Shown: positions 36,717-47,107 of the stretch, in pieces
Layout: each line of letters starts with the position of its first letter
Numbering within the stretch: position 1 is the stretch's first letter
The notes under the pieces: generated by a model
Seen by the model: the letters and a program-made list of their open reading frames with translations, nothing else
The model's database searches: none
What the model was told of the DNA's origin: nothing
Position numbers and translations under genes: made by a program
DNA from: Clostridia bacterium
Lineage (GTDB): Bacteria; Bacillota; Clostridia; TANB77; CAG-508
NCBI GenBank assembly: GCA_022790975.1
Contig: JAAVYF010000054.1
Coordinates: 1 to 50,970, forward strand
Direction: 5' to 3'
DNA: 50,970 nucleotides

Positions 36717-37827
36717 TGTAAAAGAATTTATTGCAGCAATGGAAGAATTGGAAAAAGAAAGAGGAATAAAAAAAGACTATTTAATAGAAAGCTTAGAAGC
36801 AGCATTAGTTACAGCTTATAAGAAAAACTTTGATACAGTAGATAATGTTAAAGTTACGATTGATGGAGATTCTGGGGAGCTTCATATATATGCAGTTATG
36901 GAAGTTGTTGAAGAATCAGAAGATCCATTATTAGAAATTAGTTTAAAAGATGCCTTAAAAGTTAATAAAAAAGCTAGTATTGGTGAAACTGTTGATATTG
37001 AAATTAAACCAAAAGACTTTGGAAGAATTGCAGCTCAAACAGCAAAACAAGTTGTAGTTCAAAAAATAAGAGAAGTAGAAAGAGATATGGTTTATAATGA
37101 ATATAGTGATAAAAAAGGAGAAATAGTTTCTGGATTAGTTCAAAAAGCTGATACAGGTGCTATTATAATAGATTTGGGAAAATTAGAAGGAATTATGCCT
37201 CCAAAAGAACAAATAGAATCAGAACATTATAAAGTAAATGACAAAATTAGAGGATATGTTATGAGTGTTGAAAAAGGAGCAAAAGGAAATCCTCAAGTTA
37301 TTGTTTCAAGAAGCCATCCTGATTTTGTAAGAAGATTGTTTGAACTTGAAATCCCAGAAATTTATGAAGGATTAATTGAAGTAAAGAGTGTTTCAAGAGA
37401 TCCAGGAAACAGAAGTAAAGTAGCTGTATATTCTAAAAACCAGAATATAGACCCAGTTGGTTCATGTGTTGGACAAAAAGGAGTCAGAATACAAAATATT
37501 ATCAATGAATTAAATGGAGAAAAAATTGATGTTATAGAATGGAGTGAAGATCCATCTACATATATTGCTGCATCTTTACTTCCAGCACAAGTTTTAGCTG
37601 TAGATAGTAATGTTGAAGAAAAATTTGCACAGGTAATTGTTCCTGATGACCAATTATCTTTGGCAATTGGTAAGTCTGGTCAAAATGCAAGACTTGCTGC
37701 AAGACTTACAAATTGGAAAATTGATATAAAATCTGAAAGTCAGATAAGAGAACTAATTGCTAAGGCTTCTGAAGATTCAGAAAGTGAAGTTTTTGAACCA
37801 GATAATATAGAAGAAAATGAAGAATAA
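36703..37827 (+). CDS. nusA: Transcription termination/antitermination factor NusA
   Basis: A 374-residue RNA polymerase-binding factor that modulates pausing, termination and antitermination. The N-terminal domain begins MKQIDVKEFIAAMEELEKER. An S1 domain (about 130-200; GEIVSGLVQKADTGAIIIDL) and two KH domains (GSCVGQKGVRIQNIINELNG; LAIGKSGQNARLAARLT) follow. It lacks the C-terminal acidic repeats of enterobacteria, as usual in Firmicutes. The ATG at 36703 is chosen because GAAGGAGG (36684-36691) precedes it. Confidence 0.95.
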   Translation: MKQIDVKEFIAAMEELEKERGIKKDYLIESLEAALVTAYKKNFDTVDNVKVTIDGDSGELHIYAVMEVVEESEDPLLEISLKDALKVNKKASIGETVDIEIKPKDFGRIAAQTAKQVVVQKIREVERDMVYNEYSDKKGEIVSGLVQKADTGAIIIDLGKLEGIMPPKEQIESEHYKVNDKIRGYVMSVEKGAKGNPQVIVSRSHPDFVRRLFELEIPEIYEGLIEVKSVSRDPGNRSKVAVYSKNQNIDPVGSCVGQKGVRIQNIINELNGEKIDVIEWSEDPSTYIAASLLPAQVLAVDSNVEEKFAQVIVPDDQLSLAIGKSGQNARLAARLTNWKIDIKSESQIRELIAKASEDSESEVFEPDNIEENEE

Positions 37828-37882
37828 AATAGAAATGTTTGTAAATTTTGGAAATAATCAAAAAATGTGAAGGAGCTTAACA

Positions 37883-38146
37883 ATGAGTAACCAAAAAGAA
37901 ATCTTAAGAAGATGTATTTCATGTAACGAACAAAAAGATAAAAGAGAGTTATTAAGAATTGTTAAACCAAAAGATTCTAAAATAGAAATAGATTTGACAG
38001 GAAAAAAAAATGGTAGAGGTGCATATATTTGTAGAAATGAAAATTGTTTAAACAAAGCTATAAAAACCAAAAAACTTGAAAGAGTTTTTGAAACTAAAAT
38101 AGATAATGAATTTTATGAAAGTATAAGAGGTGTAATTATTGAATAA
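37883..38146 (+). CDS. ylxR: YlxR-family RNA-binding protein
   Basis: An 87-residue protein of the YlxR (RnpM) family. It has the diagnostic RRCISCNEQKDKRELLRIV start and GRGAYICRNENCLNKAIK segment. The family binds RNA; a Bacillus-type member has been reported to modulate RNase P. It occupies the standard place between nusA and ylxQ and overlaps ylxQ by 8 bp. AAGGAGC precedes the ATG. Confidence 0.92.
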   Translation: MSNQKEILRRCISCNEQKDKRELLRIVKPKDSKIEIDLTGKKNGRGAYICRNENCLNKAIKTKKLERVFETKIDNEFYESIRGVIIE

Positions 38147-38445
38147 ATGCTATGGAATGCTTGGCATTGCTGTTAAGGCTGGAAAACTAGCGTCTGGAAA
38201 TGATGCTGTTTTAGATTTAGTAAAAAAACATAGAGTAAAACTAATTATTGTTGCAGAAGATGCTTCAGATAAAACAAAAAAAGAGATGCAGTTTATGTGT
38301 AATAAATTTAATATACCATTAATCATTTTTGGAAATATTGAAGAGAACAGTCATGCAATTGGTAAAAAAAATCGAGCAATAATTGCTATATGTGATTCTG
38401 GAATCGCAAATAAAATACGGAAGAATAATTAATGGAGGTGATTAA
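38139..38445 (+). CDS. ylxQ: L7Ae-family ribosomal protein YlxQ (one CGG +1 site)
   Basis: A 101-residue kink-turn-binding-type protein. MLGIAVKAGKLASGNDAVLD and LIIVAEDASDKTKKEM are typical of YlxQ. The start is a TTG at 38139 after AAGAGGTG, inside the end of ylxR. CGG at 38418 is near the end: skipping C gives NKIGRIINGGD and a stop at 38443-38445, 3 bp before infB; in-frame Arg gives IRKNN and a stop at 38432. Either product could fold, so this site is weaker evidence than those inside long genes. Confidence 0.88.
38418..38421 (+). other. CGG +1 site 16 (ylxQ G94), tentative
   Basis: ATA-c-GGA-AGA. Both readings end soon; the shifted one gives IGRIINGGD. Confidence 0.6.
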
Positions 38446-38448
38446 TTT

Positions 38449-41385
38449 ATGAAAGTACATGAATTAGCCAAAAAATTAGGTTTAGAAAATAAGCAAGTAA
38501 TAGAAGTAGCAAAGAAAAATGGAATTGAAGTAAAAAGTTATTTAAGTGGAATTACAGAAGAAGAGGGGAAAATGTTAGAGAGATTATTAAAAGGAGTATT
38601 TAAAAAGAAATCTATGGAAAATAAGAAAGAAAAGAATGAAGAGCCAGTTATCATTAGAAGAGCCGTTATAATTAATGATGACGAAGAAAATAAAGAGGAA
38701 GAAAAAAGAAAAAAAGAAAATGAAAAGAAAAGAGAGTCTGCGTTTTCTACTGAAAAGGCAAAGAAAAAAGATTATAATATAGTTTATAGAGATAAGCCTA
38801 GTAAACCTCTTACTGTTAGCGAATTGTTTGGAATTCCAAAAAAAGAAAGTAAAAAGAAGGTAGAATCAGAAAAAGAAGTTGAAACAAAATTAGAAGAAAA
38901 AATAGATTCTATAAAACAAGAAGAATCAAAAGAAGAAATAAAAGTAGAAATCCAAGTTAATGTAGAAGAGAAAAAAGAAGAGGTAAAAGAAAAAGAAGAG
39001 ATAAAAGAAAAAACAAATGATACATTGGCTAAAACTCAAATTCAAAAAGAAAATAAATATGGCTCAAAAGAAAGTGGTTTCTCAAATATATCAAATAATT
39101 CAAATACTAAATTTAATAATAAACCTCAAAAAGTAAATAATAATCATAATGGCTCTAATGATTATAGAAATAATAGACCTCAAAATTCAAGAGATTTTAG
39201 AAATAAAGGAGATAGACAATATAATACAAAATCTCAAAATGGAGATAGAAAAGAATTTAATAAAGATGGAAGATTTGATAATAGAAATAAAAAATTAGAT
39301 GATAGAGGAATCGACAAAAAAATTAAAAATATCATGGAAATTGATATGCCAGCTGAAAAAGAAAATGTTAGAGAATATACTAATAATAAAATAAAAGATA
39401 AACAAAAACAAAATAGAATTGATGAATCTAGAAATTCTAATAAAAAGAGTAGTAGAAGAAATGATAATGAAGATTATGATTTTGATAAATTAAATAGTTT
39501 GAAAAAGCATAATACTCTATCTAATATGTTTCATGAAGAAGGAGAAATGCTTGATTACTACGATTTAAGTACAGAAAGAGGAAAACGTAGTAAAAAGAAA
39601 ATCAAAATAGAAAATAAACAAAAACAAAAAATATTTAAACTTACTGAAATTACTATTCCAGAAAACATTACAGTTAAAGACTTAGCTATGGAAATGAAAA
39701 TCACAAGTAGTGATGTTATTAAAAGATTATTAAATTTAGGAATGATGGTTACAATAAATAATGAAATAGATTTTGATACTGCATTTTTAGTAGCAGCAGA
39801 ATTTGGAATTACAGCAGTTAAGAAAAATATTGTAACAGATGAAGATAAACTTATTGATGAAACAGAAGATGAAGATTCTGATTTAATGGAAAGACCACCT
39901 GTAATTGTTGTTATGGGTCACGTTGACCATGGAAAAACTTCACTTCTTGATGCTATTCGTCATACTAATGTTATTGAAGGAGAATCTGGAGGTATTACAC
40001 AACATATAGGTGCATATCAAGTAAAAATAAATGATAGAGCTATTACATTTTTAGATACTCCTGGTCATGAAGCGTTTACAAGTATGCGTGCTAGAGGTGC
40101 TCAAATTACTGATATAGCTATTTTAGTTGTTGCTGCAAATGATGGAGTTATGCCTCAAACTGTTGAAGCTATTGACCATGCTAAAGCTGCAAATATTCCA
40201 ATTATTGTTGCAGTAAACAAAATGGATTTACCTGATAGTAACATTGATAAAGTAAAACAAGAATTGATGAAATATAATATTGTTCCAGAAGAATGGGGCG
40301 GAGATACTATATTTGTTCCAATTTCAGCAAAGACAGGAATGGGAATAGATACATTGCTTGAAATGGTATTATTACAAGCAGACGTATTAGAACTTAAAGC
40401 AAATCCTAATAAACAAGCAAAAGGTGCTGTAATAGAAGCAAGACTTGATAAGAGTAAAGGTCCTATTGCATCAGTATTAGTTCAAAGAGGAAAATTAGAT
40501 GTTGGAGATACTATTATTGTTGGTTCTTCAATTGGTAGAATAAGAAATATGACAAATGATAAAGGAAAGAAAGTAAAATCAGCTGGACCATCTACACCAG
40601 TTGAGATTACAGGTTTATCAACTGTTCCACAATCAGGAGATATTTTCTATGAAGTAAAAGATGAAAAAACAGCAAAACATTTAATAGAAAGAAGAATTCG
40701 TGAAAATAGAGAAAAAGAATTATCAAAACGTACAATAATAACTCTTGATAATGTATTTACTCAAATGGCTAATGAAAACTTAAAACAATTAAATTTAATT
40801 GTAAAAGCTGATGTTCAAGGTTCTGTAGAAGCTTTAAGACAATCATTAACAAAACTATCAAATGATGAAGTTAAAGTTTCAGTTATCCATGCAAGTGTTG
40901 GTGGTGTTACAGAAACAGATGTAAGTTTAGCACAGGTATCAAATGCTATTATCATTGCGTTTAATGTTAGAGCAGAAGTTTTGGCAAAAAATAGAGCTGA
41001 AAAAGAGGGTGTTGAAATTAATCAATATTCTGTAATATATGATGCTATAAATGATGTTGAAGCTGCAATGAAAGGAATGTTAGACCCAGTATATAAAGAA
41101 GTTGTTATAGGAACAGCTGAAGTAAGACAAACATTTAAAGTTTCAAATGTAGGAACTATAGCAGGAAGTTATGTATTAACAGGAAAAGTTTCAAGAAATG
41201 CTGGAATTAGAGTCATTAGAGATAATATTGTTATACATGATGGAAAACTTGTGTCTTTGAAGAGATTTAAAGATGATGTAAAAGAAGTTGCTACTGGGTA
41301 TGAATGTGGGCTTCAAATCGATAAATTTGATGATCTTCAAGAAGGAGATATGCTTGAGGTTTATATTATGGAAGAAGTTAAATAA
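38449..41385 (+). CDS. infB: Translation initiation factor IF-2
   Basis: A 978-residue GTPase that places initiator tRNA on the 30S subunit. A short N-terminal IF2_N unit ([20 protein letters not shown]) precedes about 300 residues of charged, Lys/Glu- then Asn/Arg-rich disordered linker. A second IF2_N unit follows ([20 protein letters not shown]). The G domain has [13 protein letters not shown] near 490, DTPGHEAFT and NKMDLP. Domains II to IV follow, ending [20 protein letters not shown] precedes the ATG. No CGG occurs in its codons despite its many arginines. Confidence 0.97.
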   Translation: MKVHELAKKLGLENKQVIEVAKKNGIEVKSYLSGITEEEGKMLERLLKGVFKKKSMENKKEKNEEPVIIRRAVIINDDEENKEEEKRKKENEKKRESAFSTEKAKKKDYNIVYRDKPSKPLTVSELFGIPKKESKKKVESEKEVETKLEEKIDSIKQEESKEEIKVEIQVNVEEKKEEVKEKEEIKEKTNDTLAKTQIQKENKYGSKESGFSNISNNSNTKFNNKPQKVNNNHNGSNDYRNNRPQNSRDFRNKGDRQYNTKSQNGDRKEFNKDGRFDNRNKKLDDRGIDKKIKNIMEIDMPAEKENVREYTNNKIKDKQKQNRIDESRNSNKKSSRRNDNEDYDFDKLNSLKKHNTLSNMFHEEGEMLDYYDLSTERGKRSKKKIKIENKQKQKIFKLTEITIPENITVKDLAMEMKITSSDVIKRLLNLGMMVTINNEIDFDTAFLVAAEFGITAVKKNIVTDEDKLIDETEDEDSDLMERPPVIVVMGHVDHGKTSLLDAIRHTNVIEGESGGITQHIGAYQVKINDRAITFLDTPGHEAFTSMRARGAQITDIAILVVAANDGVMPQTVEAIDHAKAANIPIIVAVNKMDLPDSNIDKVKQELMKYNIVPEEWGGDTIFVPISAKTGMGIDTLLEMVLLQADVLELKANPNKQAKGAVIEARLDKSKGPIASVLVQRGKLDVGDTIIVGSSIGRIRNMTNDKGKKVKSAGPSTPVEITGLSTVPQSGDIFYEVKDEKTAKHLIERRIRENREKELSKRTIITLDNVFTQMANENLKQLNLIVKADVQGSVEALRQSLTKLSNDEVKVSVIHASVGGVTETDVSLAQVSNAIIIAFNVRAEVLAKNRAEKEGVEINQYSVIYDAINDVEAAMKGMLDPVYKEVVIGTAEVRQTFKVSNVGTIAGSYVLTGKVSRNAGIRVIRDNIVIHDGKLVSLKRFKDDVKEVATGYECGLQIDKFDDLQEGDMLEVYIMEEVK

Positions 41386-41417
41386 ACTAATAATTAGATT
41401 TTAGAAAGGAATAAAAG

Positions 41418-41765
41418 ATGGCTGATAAAAATAGAATGAATCGTGTGGATGAACAGCTTAAAGAAGAAATTAGCAAGATTATAAATCAAGAAATACAAGA
41501 TCCACATTTAACAGGAATGGTTAGCGTTACGGGTGTTAAAACAACTCCAGATTTACGTTATAGCAGAGTTTTTGTTAGTATGATTGGATGTAAAAGCCAA
41601 AAAGAAAATTTAGCTACATTAAAAAAATGTAGTGGATATATTAGAAGTATTCTTGCTAAAAGAGTTAATTTAAGAATGACTCCAGAACTTGTATTTGAAT
41701 TTGATGAAAGTATTGAATATGGTTCAAGAATAGATAAAATTTTGAAAGATATGAATATTGGGTAG
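41418..41765 (+). CDS. rbfA: Ribosome-binding factor A
   Basis: A 115-residue KH-like 30S maturation factor. It has MNRVDEQLKEEISKIINQEI, DPHLTGMVSVTGVKTTPDLR and YGSRIDKILKDM. A natural ACG-GGT junction in VTGVK carries no inserted base and shows that CGG out of frame is harmless. AGAAAGGA precedes the ATG. Confidence 0.94.
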   Translation: MADKNRMNRVDEQLKEEISKIINQEIQDPHLTGMVSVTGVKTTPDLRYSRVFVSMIGCKSQKENLATLKKCSGYIRSILAKRVNLRMTPELVFEFDESIEYGSRIDKILKDMNIG

Positions 41766-41789
41766 ATTTTAGGAATATTATTTTAGAGG

Positions 41790-41911
41790 TAAGAAATGAG
41801 ATGTGAGATGTTATATGTGAGAAGTTTAGATATTAAAAGAATGTATGTTCATTAGAATTAACATTTAATTTCTAAATCTCACCTCTCATCTCTCACTGCT
41901 CACTTCTCAAG
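41790..41911. repeat. Long imperfect inverted repeat between rbfA and nrnA
   Basis: Left arm 41790-41830 and right arm 41869-41911 are about 40 nt each and pair imperfectly (GAGATGTGAGATG-type left arm, CTCATCTCTCACT-type right arm) around an AT-rich loop. It looks like a REP/MITE-like element inside the operon and would form a large RNA hairpin right before the nrnA ribosome site. Confidence 0.65.
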
Positions 41912-41920
41912 GAGGTAATT

Positions 41921-42874
41921 ATGACTTTAGATGAAATTTTAAAAGAAATAAATATAGCAAATACATTTGTTATTATGGCTCATGAGAATCCTGATGGAGA
42001 TGCTATTGGAAGTTGTTTGGGTTTTGCTACTATGCTTAAAAGCATGGGAAAAGAAAATATAGATATTTTATTTAAAGAGTATCCTGCTGCATTTAATAAT
42101 CTTCCAAATGTAGATTTAATAAAATCAGAGGCAAGTCGTGATAATTATGATATGGCAATTGTATTAGATTGTCCAGAATTAAAAAGAGTAAGTAGTTGTT
42201 ATCATGAATATTTTGAAAATGCTAAAGTTAAAGCTCAATTTGATCATCATTTAAAAAATGCAATGTTTGCTGATTATAATGTTGTTAATCCTGTTGCTCC
42301 AGCTTGTAGTCAGATTTTAGTATCAAGTTTTGGATATTTAAAACTTGAGGTAACAAAGGAAGCTGCAAATTGTTTTTTAGCTGGAATTATTACAGATACA
42401 GGTGGATTTAGATTTGAATCAGTTACTCCAGAAACATTTGAATTTGCTGGATGGGCACTTAGTAAAGGTGTTAATGTTTCTAAAATATATAAAGAAACAA
42501 TGATGACAAAAACAAAATCTCAATTTGAAGCGGAAAAGCTTGCTTTAAATAGACTTGAATTTTTAGCTGATGGCAAAATTACATTTACATATATAACCAA
42601 AGAAGATGAAAATTCTTTAAAAATTAAACCAGGTGAAACAGATGGAATTGCTGGAATTGGAATTACAATTAAAGATGTTGAAGTTGCAATTTTTGCACAT
42701 GAAAGAGCAAATGGATTTAAAATGTCATTTCGTTCAAATAAAGTAGATGTTGCAGATATATGCATGATATTTGGTGGTGGTGGTCACAAATTAGCTGCTG
42801 GTTGCACAATAAATAGTACTCTTGAAGAAGCTAAAAAAGCAGTAATCAAAGAAACGGAAAAACATTTGAAATAA
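41921..42874 (+). CDS. nrnA: DHH-family phosphoesterase, NrnA-type
   Basis: A 317-residue manganese phosphoesterase of the NrnA/RecJ-like group. These degrade short oligoribonucleotides and in Bacillus also pAp. The DHH motifs are MAHENPDGDAIGS, VLDCPELKRV, QFDHHLKN and TDTGGFRF, and the DHHA1 domain ends with GGGGHKLAAGCTI. It is a usual member of the rbfA-nrnA-truB order. AAGGAGG precedes the ATG, just after the inverted repeat. Confidence 0.93.
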   Translation: MTLDEILKEINIANTFVIMAHENPDGDAIGSCLGFATMLKSMGKENIDILFKEYPAAFNNLPNVDLIKSEASRDNYDMAIVLDCPELKRVSSCYHEYFENAKVKAQFDHHLKNAMFADYNVVNPVAPACSQILVSSFGYLKLEVTKEAANCFLAGIITDTGGFRFESVTPETFEFAGWALSKGVNVSKIYKETMMTKTKSQFEAEKLALNRLEFLADGKITFTYITKEDENSLKIKPGETDGIAGIGITIKDVEVAIFAHERANGFKMSFRSNKVDVADICMIFGGGGHKLAAGCTINSTLEEAKKAVIKETEKHLK

Positions 42875-42892
42875 AATATGGGAGTTAAATGA

Positions 42893-43432
42893 ATGAAGAA
42901 TAGAACTTTAAAATTATTAGTAATAATATTATTAGTTATAAGCATATTTACACTTGCTGGTTGTGGAGATACAACAGATACTTATGATGAAGAAGAAAAT
43001 AAGCTTTCAAAAAAAGAAGCAGAGGAATTATTAGAAGAATATTATGATTATGCAAGAGATTTATATTGGCTTAAATTGTTTGATATTTCAGAAGAGTATA
43101 ATGATGAATATATGTATGAAATAAATGATTTTGAGGAAGTTTCAGAAAAGTATATGACTGAAAATGCAATAGAAGATTTAATTGATGATGCTCCATTAAT
43201 TTATGTGGAAGATGGTAATTATTATTGTGTTTTAGGTGGTATAGCAGAATATGATGAAAATATTGAATTTAGTGATATAAAAGTAAAATCAAATAAAATA
43301 ACTGCAACTGTTACATATGATATTATTGTCGCTGATGAAGTTATTGAAAAAGATGTATCTCATGAGTTTTCAATTGTAAAGAATGGAAAAGATTGGCTGA
43401 TTGATGAATATACTTATTTTACAAATTATTAA
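42893..43432 (+). CDS. Hypothetical lipoprotein
   Basis: A 179-residue lipoprotein. The signal peptide ends in the lipobox LAGC at about residues 21-24, so Cys24 should be acylated. The mature part is very acidic and Tyr-rich (LLEEYYDYARDLYWLKLFDI), with a beta-rich C-terminal half resembling small NTF2-like or inhibitor folds. No family was recognised with confidence. Its place between nrnA and truB interrupts the usual order, suggesting insertion of a lineage-specific gene. GGGAG precedes the ATG. Confidence 0.75.
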   Translation: MKNRTLKLLVIILLVISIFTLAGCGDTTDTYDEEENKLSKKEAEELLEEYYDYARDLYWLKLFDISEEYNDEYMYEINDFEEVSEKYMTENAIEDLIDDAPLIYVEDGNYYCVLGGIAEYDENIEFSDIKVKSNKITATVTYDIIVADEVIEKDVSHEFSIVKNGKDWLIDEYTYFTNY

Positions 43433-43473
43433 AGTATTTATTAGTATTTAAAAAGCTATTTATTGGAGAAAAA

Positions 43474-44347
43474 ATGAACGGAATAATAATTATAAATAAG
43501 CCTAAAGGATTTACTTCTCAAGATGTTGTTTCTAAAACCAAAAAAATATTAAATGAAAAGAAAGCTGGGCATGCTGGTACTTTAGATCCATTAGCAACAG
43601 GAGTATTACCTGTTATGCTTGGTAATGCAACTAAGATTTCTAAATATTTAATTGAACATGATAAGGTATATAGAGCTACTATTCAATTTGGAGAAAAAAG
43701 AGAAACTGGAGATATAGAAGGAGAAGTTATTAAAACGTCTGGAAATGAAGTTTTAGATATTAATCAAGTTAATGTAGTATTGAATAAATTTATAGGGAAA
43801 CAAAAGCAAATTCCTCCTATGTATTCTGCAATAAAAGTTAATGGGAAAAAATTATATGAATATGCAAGAAATGGTGAGAAAATAGATGTAGAGCCACGAA
43901 ATATTGAAATATATAAATTAGAATTAATTGAATTAAATAAAGAAGAACAGACTTTAGAAATGGAAGTTAGTTGTTCTAAAGGAACATATATAAGAACTTT
44001 ATGTGAAGATATATCAGAAGCTCTTAATACAGTGCGGATATATGAAAGCTTTAGATAGAATTTTAGTGGATAAATTTAGCATAAAAGATGCAGTTACATT
44101 TGAAGATTTAGAGAAGAATAAATTAGATAAGAGCTTTTTAGAAAAACATATTTTTACAATGGATAAAGTATTTTCCAATTTGCCAAGTTTAAAATTAAAT
44201 GATAGAAAATTGGAACTTTTTTTAAATGGAGTAATGCTTACATTTAGAGTTTCAGATGGAGTTTATAATATTTATACAGAAAATGGTTGCTATATTGGAT
44301 TAGGTATTGTAAAAAATGAATTGTTAAAAAGAGATGTTATTATATAA
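43474..44347 (+). CDS. truB: tRNA pseudouridine-55 synthase TruB (one CGG +1 site)
   Basis: A 290-residue enzyme that makes pseudouridine 55 in tRNA. The start MNGIIIINKPKGFTSQDVV and the catalytic motif GHAGTLDPLATGVLPV (Asp) are intact, as is YSAIKVNGKKLYEYARNGE. C44035 breaks the frame after SCSKGTYIRTLCEDISEALN; skipping it gives TVGYMKALDRILVDKFSIKD and the C-terminal PUA-like part. Unshifted reading stops seven codons later and loses the last 100 residues. It ends the translation operon. Confidence 0.93.
44035..44038 (+). other. CGG +1 site 17 (truB G188)
   Basis: GTG-c-GGA-TAT. Skipping C44035 joins the two TruB halves. The family usually has a Gly at this turn. Confidence 0.85.
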
Positions 44348-44760
44348 TATCAAAATTTTAATTGTTAAATTAAGTTAATATTTTATTAAAAGAATGTTAA
44401 AAAAAACACTTGCTCATTTATAAAATATTTAAAATATGTATTTTATGAGCTTTGTAATAGTATTTTTTGAAGCATTCTTTTTTGTAATTATGTATTGTTT
44501 TTATATTAAAATTTGTAAATTATTTTAGTATGATATTAAAAAATTATATGAGTTAAGTAATTTTGGGGAAAATAAAAAGGTCAAGAGAAAATTTAAATGA
44601 AATTTTGGAAAAGTAAAAGATATTAAAAAATTATAATAATTGTCAAAATAATTTTTAAATGTTATAATAAATATGTATGAGGTATGACATAAGTATTTTG
44701 TATTATAAATGATTTTTAATACAAATTTTTAAATAAAATTTGATTAAGGAGGAAAAAAAT
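44348..44760. other. Non-coding stretch with one promoter
   Basis: About 410 bp of AT-rich DNA after truB. Apart from the promoter at 44640-44668 I see no ORF or RNA motif. Confidence 0.5.
44640..44668 (+). promoter_or_regulatory. Promoter of the Gly-rich/DUF2207-like pair
   Basis: -35 TTGTCA (44640-44645) and -10 TATAAT (44663-44668), 17-bp spacer. Confidence 0.7.
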
Positions 44761-45100
44761 ATGGGTTGGATAATACTTTTAATTATCATAGTTGCTCTAT
44801 GTGGCGGTATAGGCTGGGGAGGCGGCTATGGATATGGAGGTTATGGATATGGACGTAGACCTTGGGGAAGATTTTGGGGACCAAGACCACCAAGACCACC
44901 AATGGGCGGATTTTGGGGACCAAGAAGAGGACCAGGTCCAATGAGAGGTCCTGGAGGACCAATGGGTGGCCCTGGGCCAAGAGGTCCAATTAGTGGAGGT
45001 CATCGTAGTAGTGGACATAGAGGCGGAATTAGCGGAGGTTCACGTGGTGGAGGTGGACCTAGAGGTGGTGGCGGACCACGGAGGCGGAGGCCGTAGATAA
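44761..45100 (+). CDS. Gly/Arg/Pro-rich membrane-anchored protein (one CGG +1 site)
   Basis: A 112-residue low-complexity protein. One N-terminal helix (GWIILLIIIVALCGGIGW) is followed by GYGYGGYGYGRR, Pro-rich GPRPPRPP and a long Gly/Arg/Ser tail. The start is the ATG at 44761 because AAGGAGG precedes it. CGG at 45079 is near the end. Skipping the C keeps the glycine pattern (GGGPGGGGRR, stop 45098-45100); the in-frame reading gives an abrupt PRRRRP end. The sequence is much richer in G than its neighbours by composition of the protein. Function unknown; it is cotranscribed with the DUF2207-like gene. Confidence 0.7.
45079..45082 (+). other. CGG +1 site 18 (Gly-rich protein G107)
   Basis: CCA-c-GGA-GGC. 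Skipping C45079 continues the Gly repeats to a stop 4 bp further on. Confidence 0.65.
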
Positions 45101-45120
45101 TTCGAAAGGAAAATAAAATT

Positions 45121-46020
45121 ATGAGTAGTAGAAAAATAAGTATTTTAATTATAGGTGTATTATTTCTTATAGGTATGATTATTCCAATACAAGCATTTGC
45201 AGATACCCAAGAAGAACATTGTAATATTACAATGGATATAAAAATTGATGAATCTGGAATAGCTTCTATTACAGAAAATTGGGATGTAGAATTATATGCT
45301 GGAAGTGAAATGTATAAACCATATTATAATTTACAAGATTCTAAAATAAGAAATCTTACAGTTACAGATGAAACTGGTACTAAATATGAGTATCAAACAT
45401 CATGGAAAGCAAACGCTAGTCAAGAAGAAAAAGCAGGAAAATGTGGAATTAATAATATAAGCAATGGTCAAGAAATATGTTGGGGAATTGGTTCATATGG
45501 TAAACATGTTTATACAGTTTCATATGAAATTACAAATTTTGTTTATATTCAAGATGGAAAACAAGTTTCTTATTTTAGATTAATTCAACCAAAAACAGAA
45601 CCAGAGCCAGAAAGTATTCAAATTACTGTTTCAGGGCCATTTGAATTTACAGAAAATAATGTAACTGCAAGTGGAAGTGGTTTTACAGGTACAACATCTA
45701 TAGTAGATGGAGTAGTTAAAGTTTCAACAAGTAGTGGTTTAAAAAGTTCACAATGTGTTGATTTAGATTTGAAATTTGAGGATGAAAGTTTTAGTAATTT
45801 AAGTGAAAGTGATTATTTAGAAAATAAATATAATGCAGATGATAAAGAATATAATCAAGGAATGACAGAAAAAGAAAAAAGAGAGGCAGAAGAAAATACA
45901 CAAGAAAAAAGAAATAGTTTTGTTAAGAAAGTTCTTATAATAGTTATTATTATAATACTTATTATATTCATAACAAGAGGTAGAAACGATTATAATAATA
46001 GAAACTATTATAATTATTAA
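45121..46020 (+). CDS. Exported DUF2207-like membrane protein
   Basis: A 299-residue protein. It has a signal peptide (residues 1-27, ending AFADT), an extracellular beta-rich domain that resembles the N-terminal DUF2207 region (DIKIDESGIASITENWDVEL, then VSYEITNFVYIQDGK), a charged linker, a membrane helix (VLIIVIIIILIIFI) and a short Asn/Tyr/Arg tail. Full DUF2207 proteins are larger with more helices, so this is a short version. AAAGGA precedes the ATG, 20 bp after the Gly-rich gene. Function unknown. Confidence 0.7.
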   Translation: MSSRKISILIIGVLFLIGMIIPIQAFADTQEEHCNITMDIKIDESGIASITENWDVELYAGSEMYKPYYNLQDSKIRNLTVTDETGTKYEYQTSWKANASQEEKAGKCGINNISNGQEICWGIGSYGKHVYTVSYEITNFVYIQDGKQVSYFRLIQPKTEPEPESIQITVSGPFEFTENNVTASGSGFTGTTSIVDGVVKVSTSSGLKSSQCVDLDLKFEDESFSNLSESDYLENKYNADDKEYNQGMTEKEKREAEENTQEKRNSFVKKVLIIVIIIILIIFITRGRNDYNNRNYYNY

Positions 46021-46130
46021 AATATAATTTAACTATATGTAATATTAAGCAATTTTATAAAATTGTTCAATTTCAACAATTAAATCAACAAAAAAATATA
46101 TATAAATAATGAATAAATTTATAAATACTC

Positions 46131-46160
46131 TTTACAAGTAAGATACTTTTTTGGTACAAT
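46131..46160 (+). promoter_or_regulatory. Promoter of pyrB-pyrI
   Basis: -35 TTTACA (46131-46136) and -10 TACAAT (46155-46160), 18-bp spacer. The leader is about 25 nt, so no PyrR-type attenuator fits in it. Confidence 0.6.
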
Positions 46161-46191
46161 AATAAAAATCCGAAAGTAAAGGAGTAAGAAA

Positions 46192-47107
46192 ATGAAACAT
46201 TTAATTGATATTAAAGATTTGTCAGTAAATGAAATTAATGAATTGATTGAAGTAGCTAATGATATTATCGCAAATCCAGAGAAATATTCTCATAAATGCG
46301 ATTGTAAAAAATTAGCTACTTTATTTTTTGAACCAAGTACTAGAACAAGACTTAGTTTTGAAGCTGCTATGATGGAATTAGGACGGAAATGTAATTGGAT
46401 TTTCAGAAGCTAATTCTAGTTCTGTATCAAAAGGAGAAAGTGTTTCAGACACAATTAGAACAGTTGGATGTTATGGTGATATTATTGTTATGCGTCATCC
46501 AAAAGAAGGAGCACCACTTGTAGCATCTCAAAAATCAACAGTTCCAATAATTAATGCAGGAGATGGCGGACATAATCACCCAACACAAACATTAACAGAT
46601 TTACTAACAATAAAACGTGAAAAAGGAAGATTAGATAATTTAACAATAGGTCTTTGTGGAGATTTAAAATTTGGAAGAACAGTACATTCTTTAATTACTG
46701 CTATGTCTAGATATAACAATATAAAGTTTGTTTTAATTTCACCAGATGAATTAAAATTACCAGAATATGTAAAAAAAGAAGTATTAGATAAAAATAATAT
46801 GGAATACCTTGAAACTAAAGATATAGAAGAATATTTAGGAGATTTAGATATTATTTACATGACTAGAGTTCAAAAGGAAAGATTTTTTAATGAAGCAGAT
46901 TATATTAGATTAAAAGATTATTATATTTTAAACAAAGATAAATTAAAAAATGCAAAATCTGATTTATGTATAATGCACCCACTTCCAAGAGTAAATGAAA
47001 TTTCAAATGATGTAGATGATGATCCAAGAGCATGCTATTTTAAACAAGTAAGAAATGGAAAATATATTAGAATGGCATTAATTTTAAAATTATTGGAGGT
47101 AAAATAG
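46192..47107 (+). CDS. pyrB: Aspartate carbamoyltransferase catalytic subunit (one CGG +1 site)
   Basis: A 304-residue enzyme joining carbamoyl phosphate and aspartate in pyrimidine synthesis. The carbamoyl-phosphate site is [13 protein letters not shown], and after correction [20 protein letters not shown] and KGESVSDTI follow. [14 protein letters not shown] and the aspartate-loop region MTRVQKERF, then [10 protein letters not shown], are conserved. C46384 breaks the gene after residue 64; unshifted reading stops ten codons later, so no activity would be possible. GGAG precedes the ATG. pyrI follows after 0 bp. Confidence 0.94.
46384..46387 (+). other. CGG +1 site 19 (pyrB G65)
   Basis: GGA-c-GGA-AAT. 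Skipping C46384 restores the conserved ELGGNVIGF. Confidence 0.9.
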
